NCBI GenBank assembly: GCA_910577405.1
Contig: CAJTMG010000003.1
Location: 73,696-137,695, forward strand
Length of the DNA stretch: 64,000 nucleotides
From: an uncultured Oscillibacter sp.
Lineage (GTDB): Bacteria > Bacillota > Clostridia > Oscillospirales > Oscillospiraceae
Direction of reading: 5' to 3'
Made by a program: the position numbers and the translations under genes. Shown one piece after another: positions 1-7,361 of this stretch. Below the pieces are notes generated by a model. It did no database searches. It saw only the letters and a list, made by a program, of their open reading frames with translations, and had not been told where the DNA came from. The stretch's first letter is position 1. Every line of letters begins with the position of its first letter.

Positions 1-318
1 GGGGTCAAAGCTCCAGCCGTTCCCCTCCGGCACCACATCCAAATGATTGAATATGCCGATGGAAGAGGATGTGGTCCCTGGTAATACCGCCGTCCCGCAG
101 TAGAAATCATAGTTCCGTGTCCGGAAGCCGCGGCGCTCGCACAGCTCCAGAGCCCGCAGGAGCACTTTCGCACAGCCTTCTCCAAAGGGCCGTTCCGGGC
201 TGTTCGGGTCGTACGCGCTGACGCTTCGGATTCGGATCAGTTCGCAGATATCCTCCAGCATCTGCTCCTTGTGGGCCTCTATCCATTGGTCGATCTGTTC
301 GTCCTTTATCCGGTACAT
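1..318 (-). CDS. M20 family dipeptidase (PepV-like), N-terminal part
   Basis: This is the N-terminal 106 residues of a metallopeptidase that runs off the left edge. The translation begins MYRIKDEQIDQW and reaches an HLDVVPEGNGW segment, which matches the first zinc-ligand motif (H-x-DVVP) of M20/PepV-like dipeptidases; these cut dipeptides with two bound zinc ions in the cytoplasm. The ATG at 318 is preceded by AAGGAGG at good spacing. A minus-strand promoter, TTGACA-17-CATAAT, lies upstream at 378-406. The C-terminal catalytic and dimerisation parts are outside the window, so substrate class cannot be refined. Confidence 0.85.
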   Translation of the reverse strand, partial: MYRIKDEQIDQWIEAHKEQMLEDICELIRIRSVSAYDPNSPERPFGEGCAKVLLRALELCERRGFRTRNYDFYCGTAVLPGTTSSSIGIFNHLDVVPEGNGWSFDP

Positions 319-377
319 GGATATTCCTCCTTATTTCTCGCTGTCCTGGCACGCCATTTTCTTCTCTCCATAAAATG

Positions 378-406
378 ATTATGCTTCATTCTCCGTAAAT
401 TGTCAA
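378..406 (-). promoter_or_regulatory. Sigma-A promoter for the M20 dipeptidase
   Basis: Read on the minus strand, TTGACA (401-406) and CATAAT (378-383) are separated by exactly 17 bases and lie about 60 bases upstream of the ATG. Confidence 0.7.
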
Positions 407-630
407 TTATCAAATCCCCTCTTGTTATGATACCCGTCCGTTCTGGCCGTACACCGGAGCGGCCATAGGATATAATAGAAAAACCACAGGAGCGACCGGC
501 TATGTCCAGGCATACCAGACCGCGCCATATCTCCTTTCTTTATATTATCGTGTCTTTCATGCTGTCACCACCCTCGGTTTCCGCCCAAATGATGTCTGAC
601 GACAGGAATCATCCAAAGGAATTCACAGCC

Positions 631-659
631 TTGCAATACGGGGCGGGATATGGTAGAAT
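631..659 (+). promoter_or_regulatory. Sigma-A promoter for the GH19-like gene
   Basis: TTGCAA (631-636) and TAGAAT (654-659) are separated by 17 bases. Transcription would start near 666, downstream of the in-frame ATGs at 502 and 658, which supports the GTG start at 694. Confidence 0.65.
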
Positions 660-693
660 GGAACAGAAGGGTAAGCAGAGAGGGGACGGTCCT

Positions 694-1572
694 GTGACGG
701 AGCTGAAAGAAAAACTGGAACTGCTGGACAGGAAAAAGGTCATGATAGCAGTCTGTACGGTTTTGCTGACGGCAGGACTGACAGCGGCGCTGGTCCTGTT
801 TTTCCGGGGCGAACCGGAGGTGCAGGAGGAACCGCTGCCCATAGAGGAACCAGAGCCCCAGGACTGGCTGGTGAGCCGGGAGCAGGTGGAGCGTCTGGCC
901 TATGATGACAGCGTTCTGGGCTATGTAAGCTGGGAATTGTCTGACGAGGCGCTGGCGGACCTGAACCGGGTGCTGACAGAATACGGGATCACAACAGCGG
1001 AAGATATCAGTCAGTTTCTTGCGCAGGCGGCGATAGAAAGTCTGGCGGGCACGGCGCTGACGGAATGGGGCGACGAGGAATATTTCCGCGGCCGGGGCTA
1101 CAGCGAGGGCACCCGGGGGGCTGGCTACCTGCACCTGACCTTCGCGTATGGACAGATGGCGTTTGCGGTATGGCTGATGAAGAAGTATGTCCCGGCGCTG
1201 TCTGAGATTGACTATGCCAGTCCCGCCGAACATGGCCGCGATGAAATTTCCAGGACCTATTACGCCGCCTTGCAGACCGCCGCGAATCTGGGTTTGAACG
1301 TCTCCGCCTATTCCCGGGTGGTCTACAATGAAAACCAAACCGGCGGACTAACCACAGGCGCGGATTACATAGCTGAAAAATTTGCGTGGGAAAGCGCGGC
1401 CTATTTCTGGTATATCAGCGGCGTGAGTCAGTCGTTCCTGAAATTCCCCTGTTCGATGAATACGGACATTGCCTCCAAAATCGTAGGCGGAAGCAACTGG
1501 CAGTCCCGCCGGGAAGCCTACGCCGCGTTCTATCCGGTTCTGGCGGAGGCGTTTGAAGAAGAGGCGGCTTAA
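694..1572 (+). CDS. Membrane-anchored GH19 (chitinase/lysozyme-like) protein
   Basis: The 292-residue product has a short cytoplasmic N-terminus, one membrane segment at about residues 16-37, an acidic proline-rich linker, and an outward-facing domain like the GH19 chitinase/lysozyme fold. Supporting motifs are AAIES (candidate catalytic Glu) followed by YFRGRGYSEGTRGAGYLHLTF, which resembles the GRGxxQLT segment of GH19 enzymes. The likely role is cutting glycan (peptidoglycan or chitin-like) outside the membrane. GTG at 694 was chosen because GAGAGGGG precedes it and a strong promoter sits just upstream; an in-frame ATG at 502 would add 64 residues. The stop codon overlaps that of the convergent S41 lipoprotein. 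Enzymatic activity is inferred. Confidence 0.65.
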   Translation: MTELKEKLELLDRKKVMIAVCTVLLTAGLTAALVLFFRGEPEVQEEPLPIEEPEPQDWLVSREQVERLAYDDSVLGYVSWELSDEALADLNRVLTEYGITTAEDISQFLAQAAIESLAGTALTEWGDEEYFRGRGYSEGTRGAGYLHLTFAYGQMAFAVWLMKKYVPALSEIDYASPAEHGRDEISRTYYAALQTAANLGLNVSAYSRVVYNENQTGGLTTGADYIAEKFAWESAAYFWYISGVSQSFLKFPCSMNTDIASKIVGGSNWQSRREAYAAFYPVLAEAFEEEAA

Positions 1573-2819
1573 TTTCTGCCCTGCTGGACGGCGCGGAGGG
1601 CAGTCACCAGAGCGGGTTCGCCTGCGGGGGAGAGCACGTCGGGGGTGGTGCCGGCTTCCTCACTGCTGGAACCGTCGGGATTCAGGCCGAACATCATGGT
1701 ATACTGAATCAGAATGCCGCTGTTGGGGAGCCGCATCAGAACGGGGTTCAGGGCGCCGATGCCGTCTCCGCTGGTCTGGGTTCCAACAAGGGTTGCGAAA
1801 CCGGTGGCCTGACAGAAGACGGAAAAGGATTCGCTGGCGGAATAGACCATAGGCCCTACCAGAAGCCACACCCGGCCATGAAACGCCGCCCGTTCCTCCG
1901 CAGGGTCCACATGAAGGGTGCTTTCCACAAAATGCGTCGCGGCGTCCAGACCGTCCCGGTTCAGCTTGGGCAGATCGGGAAGCTCCGCGATGGGATGCAG
2001 GTCCGATGGCGCGAAAACGTTGTTGACAAAAGGCCGGTTATTTTCGCTGTCGGCAAGCAGGGCGTAATTGGTACATTCCAGGGGCACGTCCGTCAAAGGC
2101 GCAGCCAGAAGATTCTGCCAGTAGCCCTCGCTTCCGCCGCTGTTGTCCGTCAGGTCGATGATAAGATCCGTACAGTCCGCGGCGGCGTTGTAGAATTTCC
2201 GGATGGCTTCCGCGTCCTTCTGATAATCGGGGTGGTAATCTGGCAGAAAGCTGTCCACTTTCAGGTAAGCCGTTCCTGTTTCAGGCATCAGGAGGGTATG
2301 GAGATTTTCCTGCTGGCTGCCCTCTGACACAGCTACGGTACTGTCTTCATTCTCCAGGGCGTTCAGGTAAGCGTCTAGTTTTTTGTACTGCTCTTCGGAC
2401 TGCTCCAATAACTCCTTCCAGTGCTCCCGTCCGGTGGTATCCTCGTTTCTGCACCAGTCCAGCATTTCCTGATAATCCCCCGGCTCGATGATCCAAAGAT
2501 GACCGTAGCTGCCCAGGGTCCAGAGGGTGCTGTAGAGGGCGGAATAGAAGGCGTCGTCGCTGTCGCTCTCTTCGATCATTTTCCGATAACGCTGGAAGAT
2601 TTCGGCGGAGGAGCGGTCGGGGTTGTCCCGCTCCCGGACGCCCATGCAGAGATAGCTGTCCCCCAGGGTTTTCACAAAATAGTCGTAGTCCTCAAGACGC
2701 TGCTCCTGCGTCAGACCCAGGGCGTTGGCAAGGTCGGGGTCCCAGTCCTCCGACGGTGCGGGCGCGGCGCAGGCGGTCAGGGCAAAACAGAGGACCAATG
2801 CCAGAATCGTTCGTTTCAT
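1569..2819 (-). CDS. S41 family peptidase lipoprotein
   Basis: The 416-residue protein begins with a lipoprotein signal (MKRTILALVLCFALTACA, lipobox LTAC), so it should be anchored on the outer face of the membrane. The C-terminal half carries S41 features: an LIIDLTDNSGG strand-turn and a YSASESF segment with the probable nucleophilic serine, followed by GTQTSGDG. Members of this fold are C-terminal processing or tail-specific proteases; no PDZ domain is obvious, so it is nearer the stand-alone lipoprotein branch. Start ATG at 2819 has GGAGA upstream. Its stop overlaps the stop of the convergent GH19-like gene by four bases. The substrate is unknown. Confidence 0.75.
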   Translation of the reverse strand: MKRTILALVLCFALTACAAPAPSEDWDPDLANALGLTQEQRLEDYDYFVKTLGDSYLCMGVRERDNPDRSSAEIFQRYRKMIEESDSDDAFYSALYSTLWTLGSYGHLWIIEPGDYQEMLDWCRNEDTTGREHWKELLEQSEEQYKKLDAYLNALENEDSTVAVSEGSQQENLHTLLMPETGTAYLKVDSFLPDYHPDYQKDAEAIRKFYNAAADCTDLIIDLTDNSGGSEGYWQNLLAAPLTDVPLECTNYALLADSENNRPFVNNVFAPSDLHPIAELPDLPKLNRDGLDAATHFVESTLHVDPAEERAAFHGRVWLLVGPMVYSASESFSVFCQATGFATLVGTQTSGDGIGALNPVLMRLPNSGILIQYTMMFGLNPDGSSSEEAGTTPDVLSPAGEPALVTALRAVQQGRN

Positions 2820-3134
2820 CGTTCAGTCTCCTTTTTGTATTCGTCCAGGTCCGCGGCGGGAAATCAGGCGCATATTGTCTGCCTTCTGATTTCTGCCGGG
2901 GCGTTATTTTTTGTCTTCCGGAAGCTGAAGAAAGGATAGCGTGAAAATCTTAAAAAATACTCGACAAAAGTCTTAAAAATTTCTTACAATTTTAGAAGCC
3001 CGTCGGAAAGGAAACCGTACAGAAGCAACAAAAATGCGTTAAGGGCTTCTCAAATCTTTAATAAATTGTGGAATTATTTTTTTACTGTGCTATAATCTTG
3101 CTTGCTATCTTTTGGGAGAATGGAGTGGGACCAA
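2820..3134. other. Intergenic region with an 8-base dyad
   Basis: This AT-rich stretch separates the divergent S41 and HPr-like genes. AGAAGCCC at 2994-3001 is matched by GGGCTTCT at 3043-3050, a possible large hairpin or operator. The HPr-like promoter is at 3066-3096. I see no gene here. Confidence 0.5.
3066..3096 (+). promoter_or_regulatory. Extended -10 promoter for the HPr-like gene
   Basis: A perfect TATAAT (3091-3096) is preceded by TGC, an extended -10. TTGTGG (3066-3071) lies 19 bases upstream. Initiation near 3103 excludes the in-frame TTG at 3102 as a usable start. Confidence 0.6.
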
Positions 3135-3389
3135 ATGAAGAAAATCATTGAGGCGCAGATACCGGAGGAAAAACTGAACCGGCTGGCGACCGTCTTCATC
3201 CAGGCGGCTAATGAATTCACAAGCTACATTGTTATTTCCCGGGGCGGGAACAGCGTCAATGCGAAAAGTCTTCTCGGATTCCTCTCGCTGGGTATGAGCA
3301 GCGGGGCGCCGATTGAGATTTCCGCGGAGGGGGCTGACGCTGAAAAGGCTCTTGAAACCCTGAGTCATGTTTTGACGGAGCACGCATGA
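3135..3389 (+). CDS. HPr-like (Crh-like) protein without the active-site histidine
   Basis: The 84-residue product has the length and pattern of HPr, the phosphocarrier of the sugar phosphotransferase system. The regulatory-serine segment is present (AKSLLGFLSLG, Ser45, like the Ser46 site of Firmicutes HPr), as is the C-terminal ISAEGADAEKAL. The active-site loop, normally GLHARPAT, reads KLNRLAT: Asn stands at position 15 in place of His and one residue is missing. It therefore should not accept phosphate from enzyme I. By analogy with Bacillus Crh, which also lacks His15, a role as a Ser-phosphorylated CcpA-type co-regulator is possible but inferred. ATG at 3135 has GGAG nine bases upstream. 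A strong terminator follows. Confidence 0.8.
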   Translation: MKKIIEAQIPEEKLNRLATVFIQAANEFTSYIVISRGGNSVNAKSLLGFLSLGMSSGAPIEISAEGADAEKALETLSHVLTEHA

Positions 3390-3390
3390 A

Positions 3391-3440
3391 AAAACCGCGT
3401 GCCGGACTGTTGCAGGAGACGGTCCGGCGCGCGGGTTCTT
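3391..3440 (+). terminator. Intrinsic terminator after the HPr-like gene
   Basis: AACCGCGTGCCGGAC pairs with GTCCGGCGCGCGGGTT (one bulge/mismatch), and the arm is followed by CTTCTTTTTT. Confidence 0.8.
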
Positions 3441-3527
3441 CTTTTTTGCGCGAAAATCTGATACCGAAAAAAGCAGCCCCCAGAGCGTACGCCCCAGGGA
3501 CTGCCTATTGTTATTGCGGGTCAGAAA

Positions 3528-4526
3528 TTACTTCTTGCTCTCCGCCACGGCAACGGCAACGGCAACGGTCGCGCCGACCATGGGGTTATTGCCCATACCC
3601 AGGAAGCCCATCATTTCCACGTGGGCGGGTACGGAGGAAGAACCGGCGAACTGAGCGTCGGAGTGCATCCGGCCCATGGTGTCGGTCATGCCGTAGGAAG
3701 CGGGGCCCGCGGCCATGTTGTCGGGGTGCAGGGTCCGACCTGTACCGCCGCCGGAGGCCACGGAGAAATATTTCTTGCCCTGCTCAACGCACTCCTTCTT
3801 ATAGGTGCCCGCTACAGGATGCTGGAACCGGGTGGGGTTGGTAGAGTTGCCGGTGATGGACACGTCCACGCCCTCCAGGTGCATGATGGCCACGCCCTCG
3901 CGAACGTCGTCGGCACCGAAGCAGCGGACGTTGGCGCGCTCGCCCTCAGAGTAACGGGTTTCCTTGACCACCTTCACCTCGCCGGTGCTGTAGTCAAACT
4001 GAGTCTGCACATAAGTGAAGCCATTGATACGGCTGATGATCTGCGCGGCGTCCTTGCCCAGGCCGTTGAGGATCACCCGGAGGGGTTCTTTCCGGGCCTT
4101 GTTCGCGTTCCGGACGATACCGATGGCGCCCTCGGCAGCGGCGAAGGACTCGTGACCGGCCAGGAACGCAAAGCACTTGGTTTCATCCCGCAGGAGCATC
4201 GCGCCCAGGTTGCCGTGACCCAGGCCGACTTTCCGGTCGTCGGCGACAGAACCGGCGATGCAGAACGCCTGGAGGCCCTCGCCGATGGCTTCCGCGGCGT
4301 CGGCGGCAGTGGCGACGTTCTTTTTCAGAGCGATGGCCGCGCCCACGCAGTAAGCCCAGCAAGCGTTCTCGAAGCAGATCGGCTGGATGCCCTTTACAAT
4401 CTCATAGGGGTCGAAGCCGGCGGCCTTGCAGATCTCCCGGCATTCTTCCACGCTCTTGATTCCGTACTGAGACAGGACGGAATTGATATGATCGATTCTT
4501 CTCTCGTAGCTTTCAAACAGAGCCAT
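3528..4526 (-). CDS. GGGtGRT family protein
   Basis: The 332-residue protein carries the motif that names its family, GGGTGRT, at about residues 259-265, followed by LHPDNMAAGP. The family is common in anaerobic Clostridia and has no established biochemical function that I know of. It is typically encoded next to a NifU/IscU-like scaffold protein, as here, only 18 bases downstream. Several cysteines occur in the N-terminal third (VEECREIC, ICFENACWAYC). The C-terminus reads VAVAVAVAESKK, encoded by three GGCAAC hexamers in tandem on the plus strand (3549-3566). ATG at 4526 has GGAGG eight bases upstream; a TTG at 4532 is less likely. A role in Fe-S or redox metabolism is an inference from context only. 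Confidence 0.8.
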   Translation of the reverse strand: MALFESYERRIDHINSVLSQYGIKSVEECREICKAAGFDPYEIVKGIQPICFENACWAYCVGAAIALKKNVATAADAAEAIGEGLQAFCIAGSVADDRKVGLGHGNLGAMLLRDETKCFAFLAGHESFAAAEGAIGIVRNANKARKEPLRVILNGLGKDAAQIISRINGFTYVQTQFDYSTGEVKVVKETRYSEGERANVRCFGADDVREGVAIMHLEGVDVSITGNSTNPTRFQHPVAGTYKKECVEQGKKYFSVASGGGTGRTLHPDNMAAGPASYGMTDTMGRMHSDAQFAGSSSVPAHVEMMGFLGMGNNPMVGATVAVAVAVAESKK

Positions 4527-4544
4527 TGTCAATTCCTCCTTTTC

Positions 4545-5237
4545 TTATTCGTGACGGGGGTCGATATACTTGGCGGCCCCGTCGAACTGGCCGTAGTGAC
4601 CCTTTGCGGCGTTAAGGGCTTCATTGGCGTCGGTGCCCTTCTTAATGGCGTCCATCATCTTGCCCAGGTTCACGAACTCGTAGCCAATGATCTCATCGTC
4701 CTTATTCAGAGCGACGCGTGTAACGTAGCCCTCGGCCATTTCCAGATACCGGGGACCCTTGGCCTTGGTGCCGAACATGGTGCCGACCTGGGAACGCAGG
4801 CCCTTGCCCAGGTCTTCCAGGGAAGCGCCGATAGGAAGCCCGCCCTCGGAGAATGCGGTCTGGGTACGGCCATAGACGATCTGGAGGAACAGCTCCCGCA
4901 TAGCGGTATTGATGGCGTCGCACACCAGGTCCGTATTCAGGGCCTCCAAAAGGGTCTTGCCGATCAGGATCTCGGAAGCCATGGCCGCGGAATGGGTCAT
5001 GCCGGAGCAGCCCAGGGTTTCCACAAGGGCCTCCTCGATAATACCGTCCTTCACGTTGAGGGTGAGCTTGCAGGCGCCCTGCTGGGGAGCGCACCAGCCG
5101 ACGCCGTGAGTAAGGCCGGAAATATCCTTGATTTCCTTAGCCTGGACCCACTTCCCCTCCTCGGGGATGGGGGCGGGACCATGGTATGCGCCCTTGGCGA
5201 CGGGGCACATATTCTGCACTTCGGTGGAATAGATCAT
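4545..5237 (-). CDS. NifU/IscU-like iron-sulfur cluster assembly scaffold protein
   Basis: The 230-residue protein resembles the IscU/NifU N-terminal fold. It contains GWCAPQQGACKLTLNVKDG, then ETLGCSGMTHSAAMASE (equivalent to the GC-GS segment with a ligand cysteine), then a helix with KTLLEALNTDLVCDAI. It would bind or pass on Fe-S clusters, though this branch is longer than true IscU and may be specialised. It is the first gene of a two-gene operon with the GGGtGRT protein. ATG at 5237 has AAAGGA about ten bases upstream. Its promoter (5316-5344) contains an inverted repeat matching a motif in the gap leader, which suggests repression by a LacI-type regulator. Confidence 0.8.
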   Translation of the reverse strand: MIYSTEVQNMCPVAKGAYHGPAPIPEEGKWVQAKEIKDISGLTHGVGWCAPQQGACKLTLNVKDGIIEEALVETLGCSGMTHSAAMASEILIGKTLLEALNTDLVCDAINTAMRELFLQIVYGRTQTAFSEGGLPIGASLEDLGKGLRSQVGTMFGTKAKGPRYLEMAEGYVTRVALNKDDEIIGYEFVNLGKMMDAIKKGTDANEALNAAKGHYGQFDGAAKYIDPRHE

Positions 5238-5315
5238 AGTCGTCCAATCCTTTCCTTTTTGTCTTCGTTCGGGGCGGGTCCGTTTCCGGAGCCTCCCGGC
5301 GCTTCGCACGGCATT

Positions 5316-5344
5316 ATTATATCGGTAATCGTTTACCTTGTCAA
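5316..5344 (-). promoter_or_regulatory. Promoter of the Fe-S scaffold operon with embedded operator
   Basis: On the minus strand, TTGACA (5339-5344) and TATAAT (5316-5321) are a full consensus pair with a 17-base spacer. The spacer is filled by the inverted repeat GGTAATCGTTTACC (5324-5337), centred on CG as in LacI-family operators. The same AATCGTTTAC core recurs at 18842-18851 beside the LacI gene. Confidence 0.8.
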
Positions 5345-5473
5345 GGATGGATATTCATCTGACTGTTATTGGCCGAAACCGGCGGATTCTGTCAGGCTTC
5401 TTTCCATTCCTTATGCCGGGAGCGGCACGGGAGAATCTGCCAGCAGAGATTATGCAATTCTGATCCGGTCCGC

Positions 5474-5502
5474 TTGAAAAGCTGGGAACGCGATGATAAA
5501 AT
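5474..5502 (+). promoter_or_regulatory. Sigma-A promoter for the zinc-ribbon gene
   Basis: TTGAAA (5474-5479) and TAAAAT (5497-5502) have a 17-base spacer, with AGGAGG and the ATG shortly downstream. Confidence 0.75.
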
Positions 5503-5533
5503 ATTCTGTATCAACAGCAGGAGGTGGATACAA

Positions 5534-6112
5534 ATGCGCTTCAGAGTATACACGACAGCAGCAGCCGGAAGGGACGGAATCTGCGTAAAATGCCCGAACT
5601 GCGGCAGGGCGGCTCTGGTGACGTCAGACGGAGAACAGGCGCGATTCTGCTGCACGTCCTGCGGGCATTCCAGGAAGCGGGTTCTGATGGAGTACGACAA
5701 TTCCATAGAAAACCACTGCAAATCCTGCGGGCGTTATTACCGGGTACAGGTTCCGGGCAGCCACTTTTCTGTCCTGACGGCAGTCTGTCCATACTGCGGC
5801 TTCCGGATGCCGGGACGGGTGCAGAAACGGCTGATCAGCTGCCGCGTCTCCAGTGAGGTCCAGCGAGGCCGGGAGCCATATTTTGGCCTGGAGCTATGGT
5901 TTCTGTCGGACTGCGGCGGGAAACTGGTATGGGCATTGAACCGGACGCATCTGTCCAGTTTGATAGACTATCTCAGCGCCGGATTACGGGCAGGACCCTC
6001 CGAAGACCCGGCGCCAGGGCTGTCTCAATCGGACCGTCTGCCGAAGTTCATGAAGACAGCAAAGAACCGGAAACGGATAATAAAATGCCTGAAACGGATG
6101 CAGAAGCTGTAA
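5534..6112 (+). CDS. Zinc-ribbon protein of unknown function
   Basis: The 192-residue protein contains three CxxC-rich modules: CVKCPNCG with FCCTSCG, then HCKSCGRYY with CPYCGF. These would hold two or more structural zinc ions. The C-terminal third is basic (MKTAKNRKRIIKCLKRMQKL), which would suit nucleic-acid or protein contact. I do not recognise a named family beyond the TFIIB/zinc-ribbon type. ATG at 5534 has AGGAGG at ideal spacing and a consensus promoter upstream. It converges on the GNAT gene. Function is unassigned. Confidence 0.7.
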   Translation: MRFRVYTTAAAGRDGICVKCPNCGRAALVTSDGEQARFCCTSCGHSRKRVLMEYDNSIENHCKSCGRYYRVQVPGSHFSVLTAVCPYCGFRMPGRVQKRLISCRVSSEVQRGREPYFGLELWFLSDCGGKLVWALNRTHLSSLIDYLSAGLRAGPSEDPAPGLSQSDRLPKFMKTAKNRKRIIKCLKRMQKL

Positions 6113-6168
6113 AAACCGCAAAATACCGCCGGTCTTACCAGAGGATTCGGGATATTCTCCGGAAGTCC

Positions 6169-6597
6169 CTATTTCCGGCACCAGATCATTTCGCATTCTT
6201 TTTCGCCGGTGTTTTCGTCCAGACCTTCACGCCGGATTTCAAAGCCCTCTCTCAGATAAAAATGGATTGCCCGCTTGTTCTTCTGGTAAACATTCAAGCG
6301 CAGTTCTTCTTTTCTGCCCTTTACAAAGTCCAGCAAACGTCTGCCGATTCCCTGTGACTGCGCTTCTCCGGAAACAAAAAGTCCCGCAATATAATCACTG
6401 CTCATTCCAACAAAACCCAGTATGTCTCCCCCGTCCTCGCATACATAGATTTCCGATTTCAGAAGCTGTTCTTTTACCGTGTCAAAATGACTCTGCCAGT
6501 ATTGGGCCGGAACAAAATCATGGGCGGAAATATTGGTAGAAAGCCAGACGCCTGCGACCTGGGCTATGTCCTCTTTCTGAAATTTTCGAATCAGCAT
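6169..6597 (-). CDS. GNAT family N-acetyltransferase
   Basis: The 142-residue protein has the layout of a GNAT enzyme, which transfers an acetyl group from acetyl-CoA to an amine. The acetyl-CoA loop is seen as SQGIGRRLLDFVKGR (Q-x-x-G-x-G/R type), followed by LNVYQKNKRAIHFYLREGFEIRRE, the typical terminal strand-helix. ATG at 6597 has GGAG seven bases upstream. It is 28 bases behind the isochorismatase gene on the same strand and is probably the last gene of that run. The acetyl acceptor is unknown. Confidence 0.85.
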   Translation of the reverse strand: MLIRKFQKEDIAQVAGVWLSTNISAHDFVPAQYWQSHFDTVKEQLLKSEIYVCEDGGDILGFVGMSSDYIAGLFVSGEAQSQGIGRRLLDFVKGRKEELRLNVYQKNKRAIHFYLREGFEIRREGLDENTGEKECEMIWCRK

Positions 6598-6625
6598 AAT
6601 AAATCTCCGCAAAAAATATCCGGTA

Positions 6626-7321
6626 TCACCAGAGGTCGGTCCAGCCGGAGGACTCGCGGCCGAAGGGTTCGGGGATCTCGCCGGAAGCCTCCATCTCCGC
6701 CCGGATGACGGCAGAGGTATCAGGGACGGTATCGGGGCCGTAGTCCGCAAACGCGCCGCTGTCCATCAGAATCGCCCCGGCGCGTTCCATGTCCTCCAGA
6801 TTCACCCGCTGGATTTCCTCGGTCTGGGAGGAACAGCAGTCCGTCAGAACCAGGGCGTTATATTCCAGGGCAATGGCGTCGTAGCAGGAGGTACGGACAC
6901 AATTGGGGGTGGTGGTTCCGGCAAGAATCACGGTCCGGATATCCAGCCGCCGGAGAATCAGGTCCAGCTCCGTCTGAAAGAAGGCGCTCCAGCGGGGCTT
7001 GATGATGGTATAATCTCCCGGCTGGGGTCGGAGTCCGTCGGGGGCCTGGGCGCTGTTGGGGCCTTGGGAGGCAGGCATACAGGCGCGGCCACCGGCTTTC
7101 CAGGCGGCGTAGCGGGTCAGCTCCACATCGCTTCCGTCAGCCCGGTAAATCCGCTTCACAAAGAACACCGGAATGCCCTTCTCACGCGCCAGCGACAGGG
7201 CCCGGATACAGGCAGGCACCGTAGACGCCGCGCCCCGGATGCAGTGCCCGCCCTGGGGATTCACAAAGCCGTTTTCCATATCAATCAGCACAAGGGCCGA
7301 ACGGGTAGGGTTTGCTTTCAT
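6626..7321 (-). CDS. Isochorismatase-family cysteine hydrolase
   Basis: The 231-residue protein shows the Asp-Lys-Cys triad of this hydrolase family: Asp14 in ALVLIDMENGF, Lys in IIKPRWSAF, and Cys in TTTPNCVRTSCYDA. Family members cleave isochorismate, nicotinamide or other amides and vinyl ethers, so the exact substrate is open; the C-terminal extension after FADYG is longer than in minimal members. ATG at 7321 has AAAGGAG upstream. It lies 40 bases behind the membrane-protein gene and ahead of the GNAT on the same strand. Confidence 0.85.
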   Translation of the reverse strand: MKANPTRSALVLIDMENGFVNPQGGHCIRGAASTVPACIRALSLAREKGIPVFFVKRIYRADGSDVELTRYAAWKAGGRACMPASQGPNSAQAPDGLRPQPGDYTIIKPRWSAFFQTELDLILRRLDIRTVILAGTTTPNCVRTSCYDAIALEYNALVLTDCCSSQTEEIQRVNLEDMERAGAILMDSGAFADYGPDTVPDTSAVIRAEMEASGEIPEPFGRESSGWTDLW

Positions 7322-7361
7322 AAACAGCAGCTCCTTTCTTGAATCGGGAATTTTCTGACAG

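Larger units (their letters stand above)
319..693. other. Divergent intergenic region
   Basis: This 375-base stretch holds the minus-strand promoter at 378-406 and a plus-strand promoter at 631-659. A TATAAT at 471-476 and a GGAG-preceded ATG at 502 are also present, in frame with the downstream gene. They could give a longer product with a second hydrophobic N-terminal segment, but I judge the later start more likely. Confidence 0.5.

Noticed and set aside
3621..5477. A 618-codon open frame on the plus strand
   Set aside because: It lies antisense to the GGGtGRT and Fe-S scaffold genes, has no recognisable domain or ribosome site, and is explained by GC-rich codon bias.
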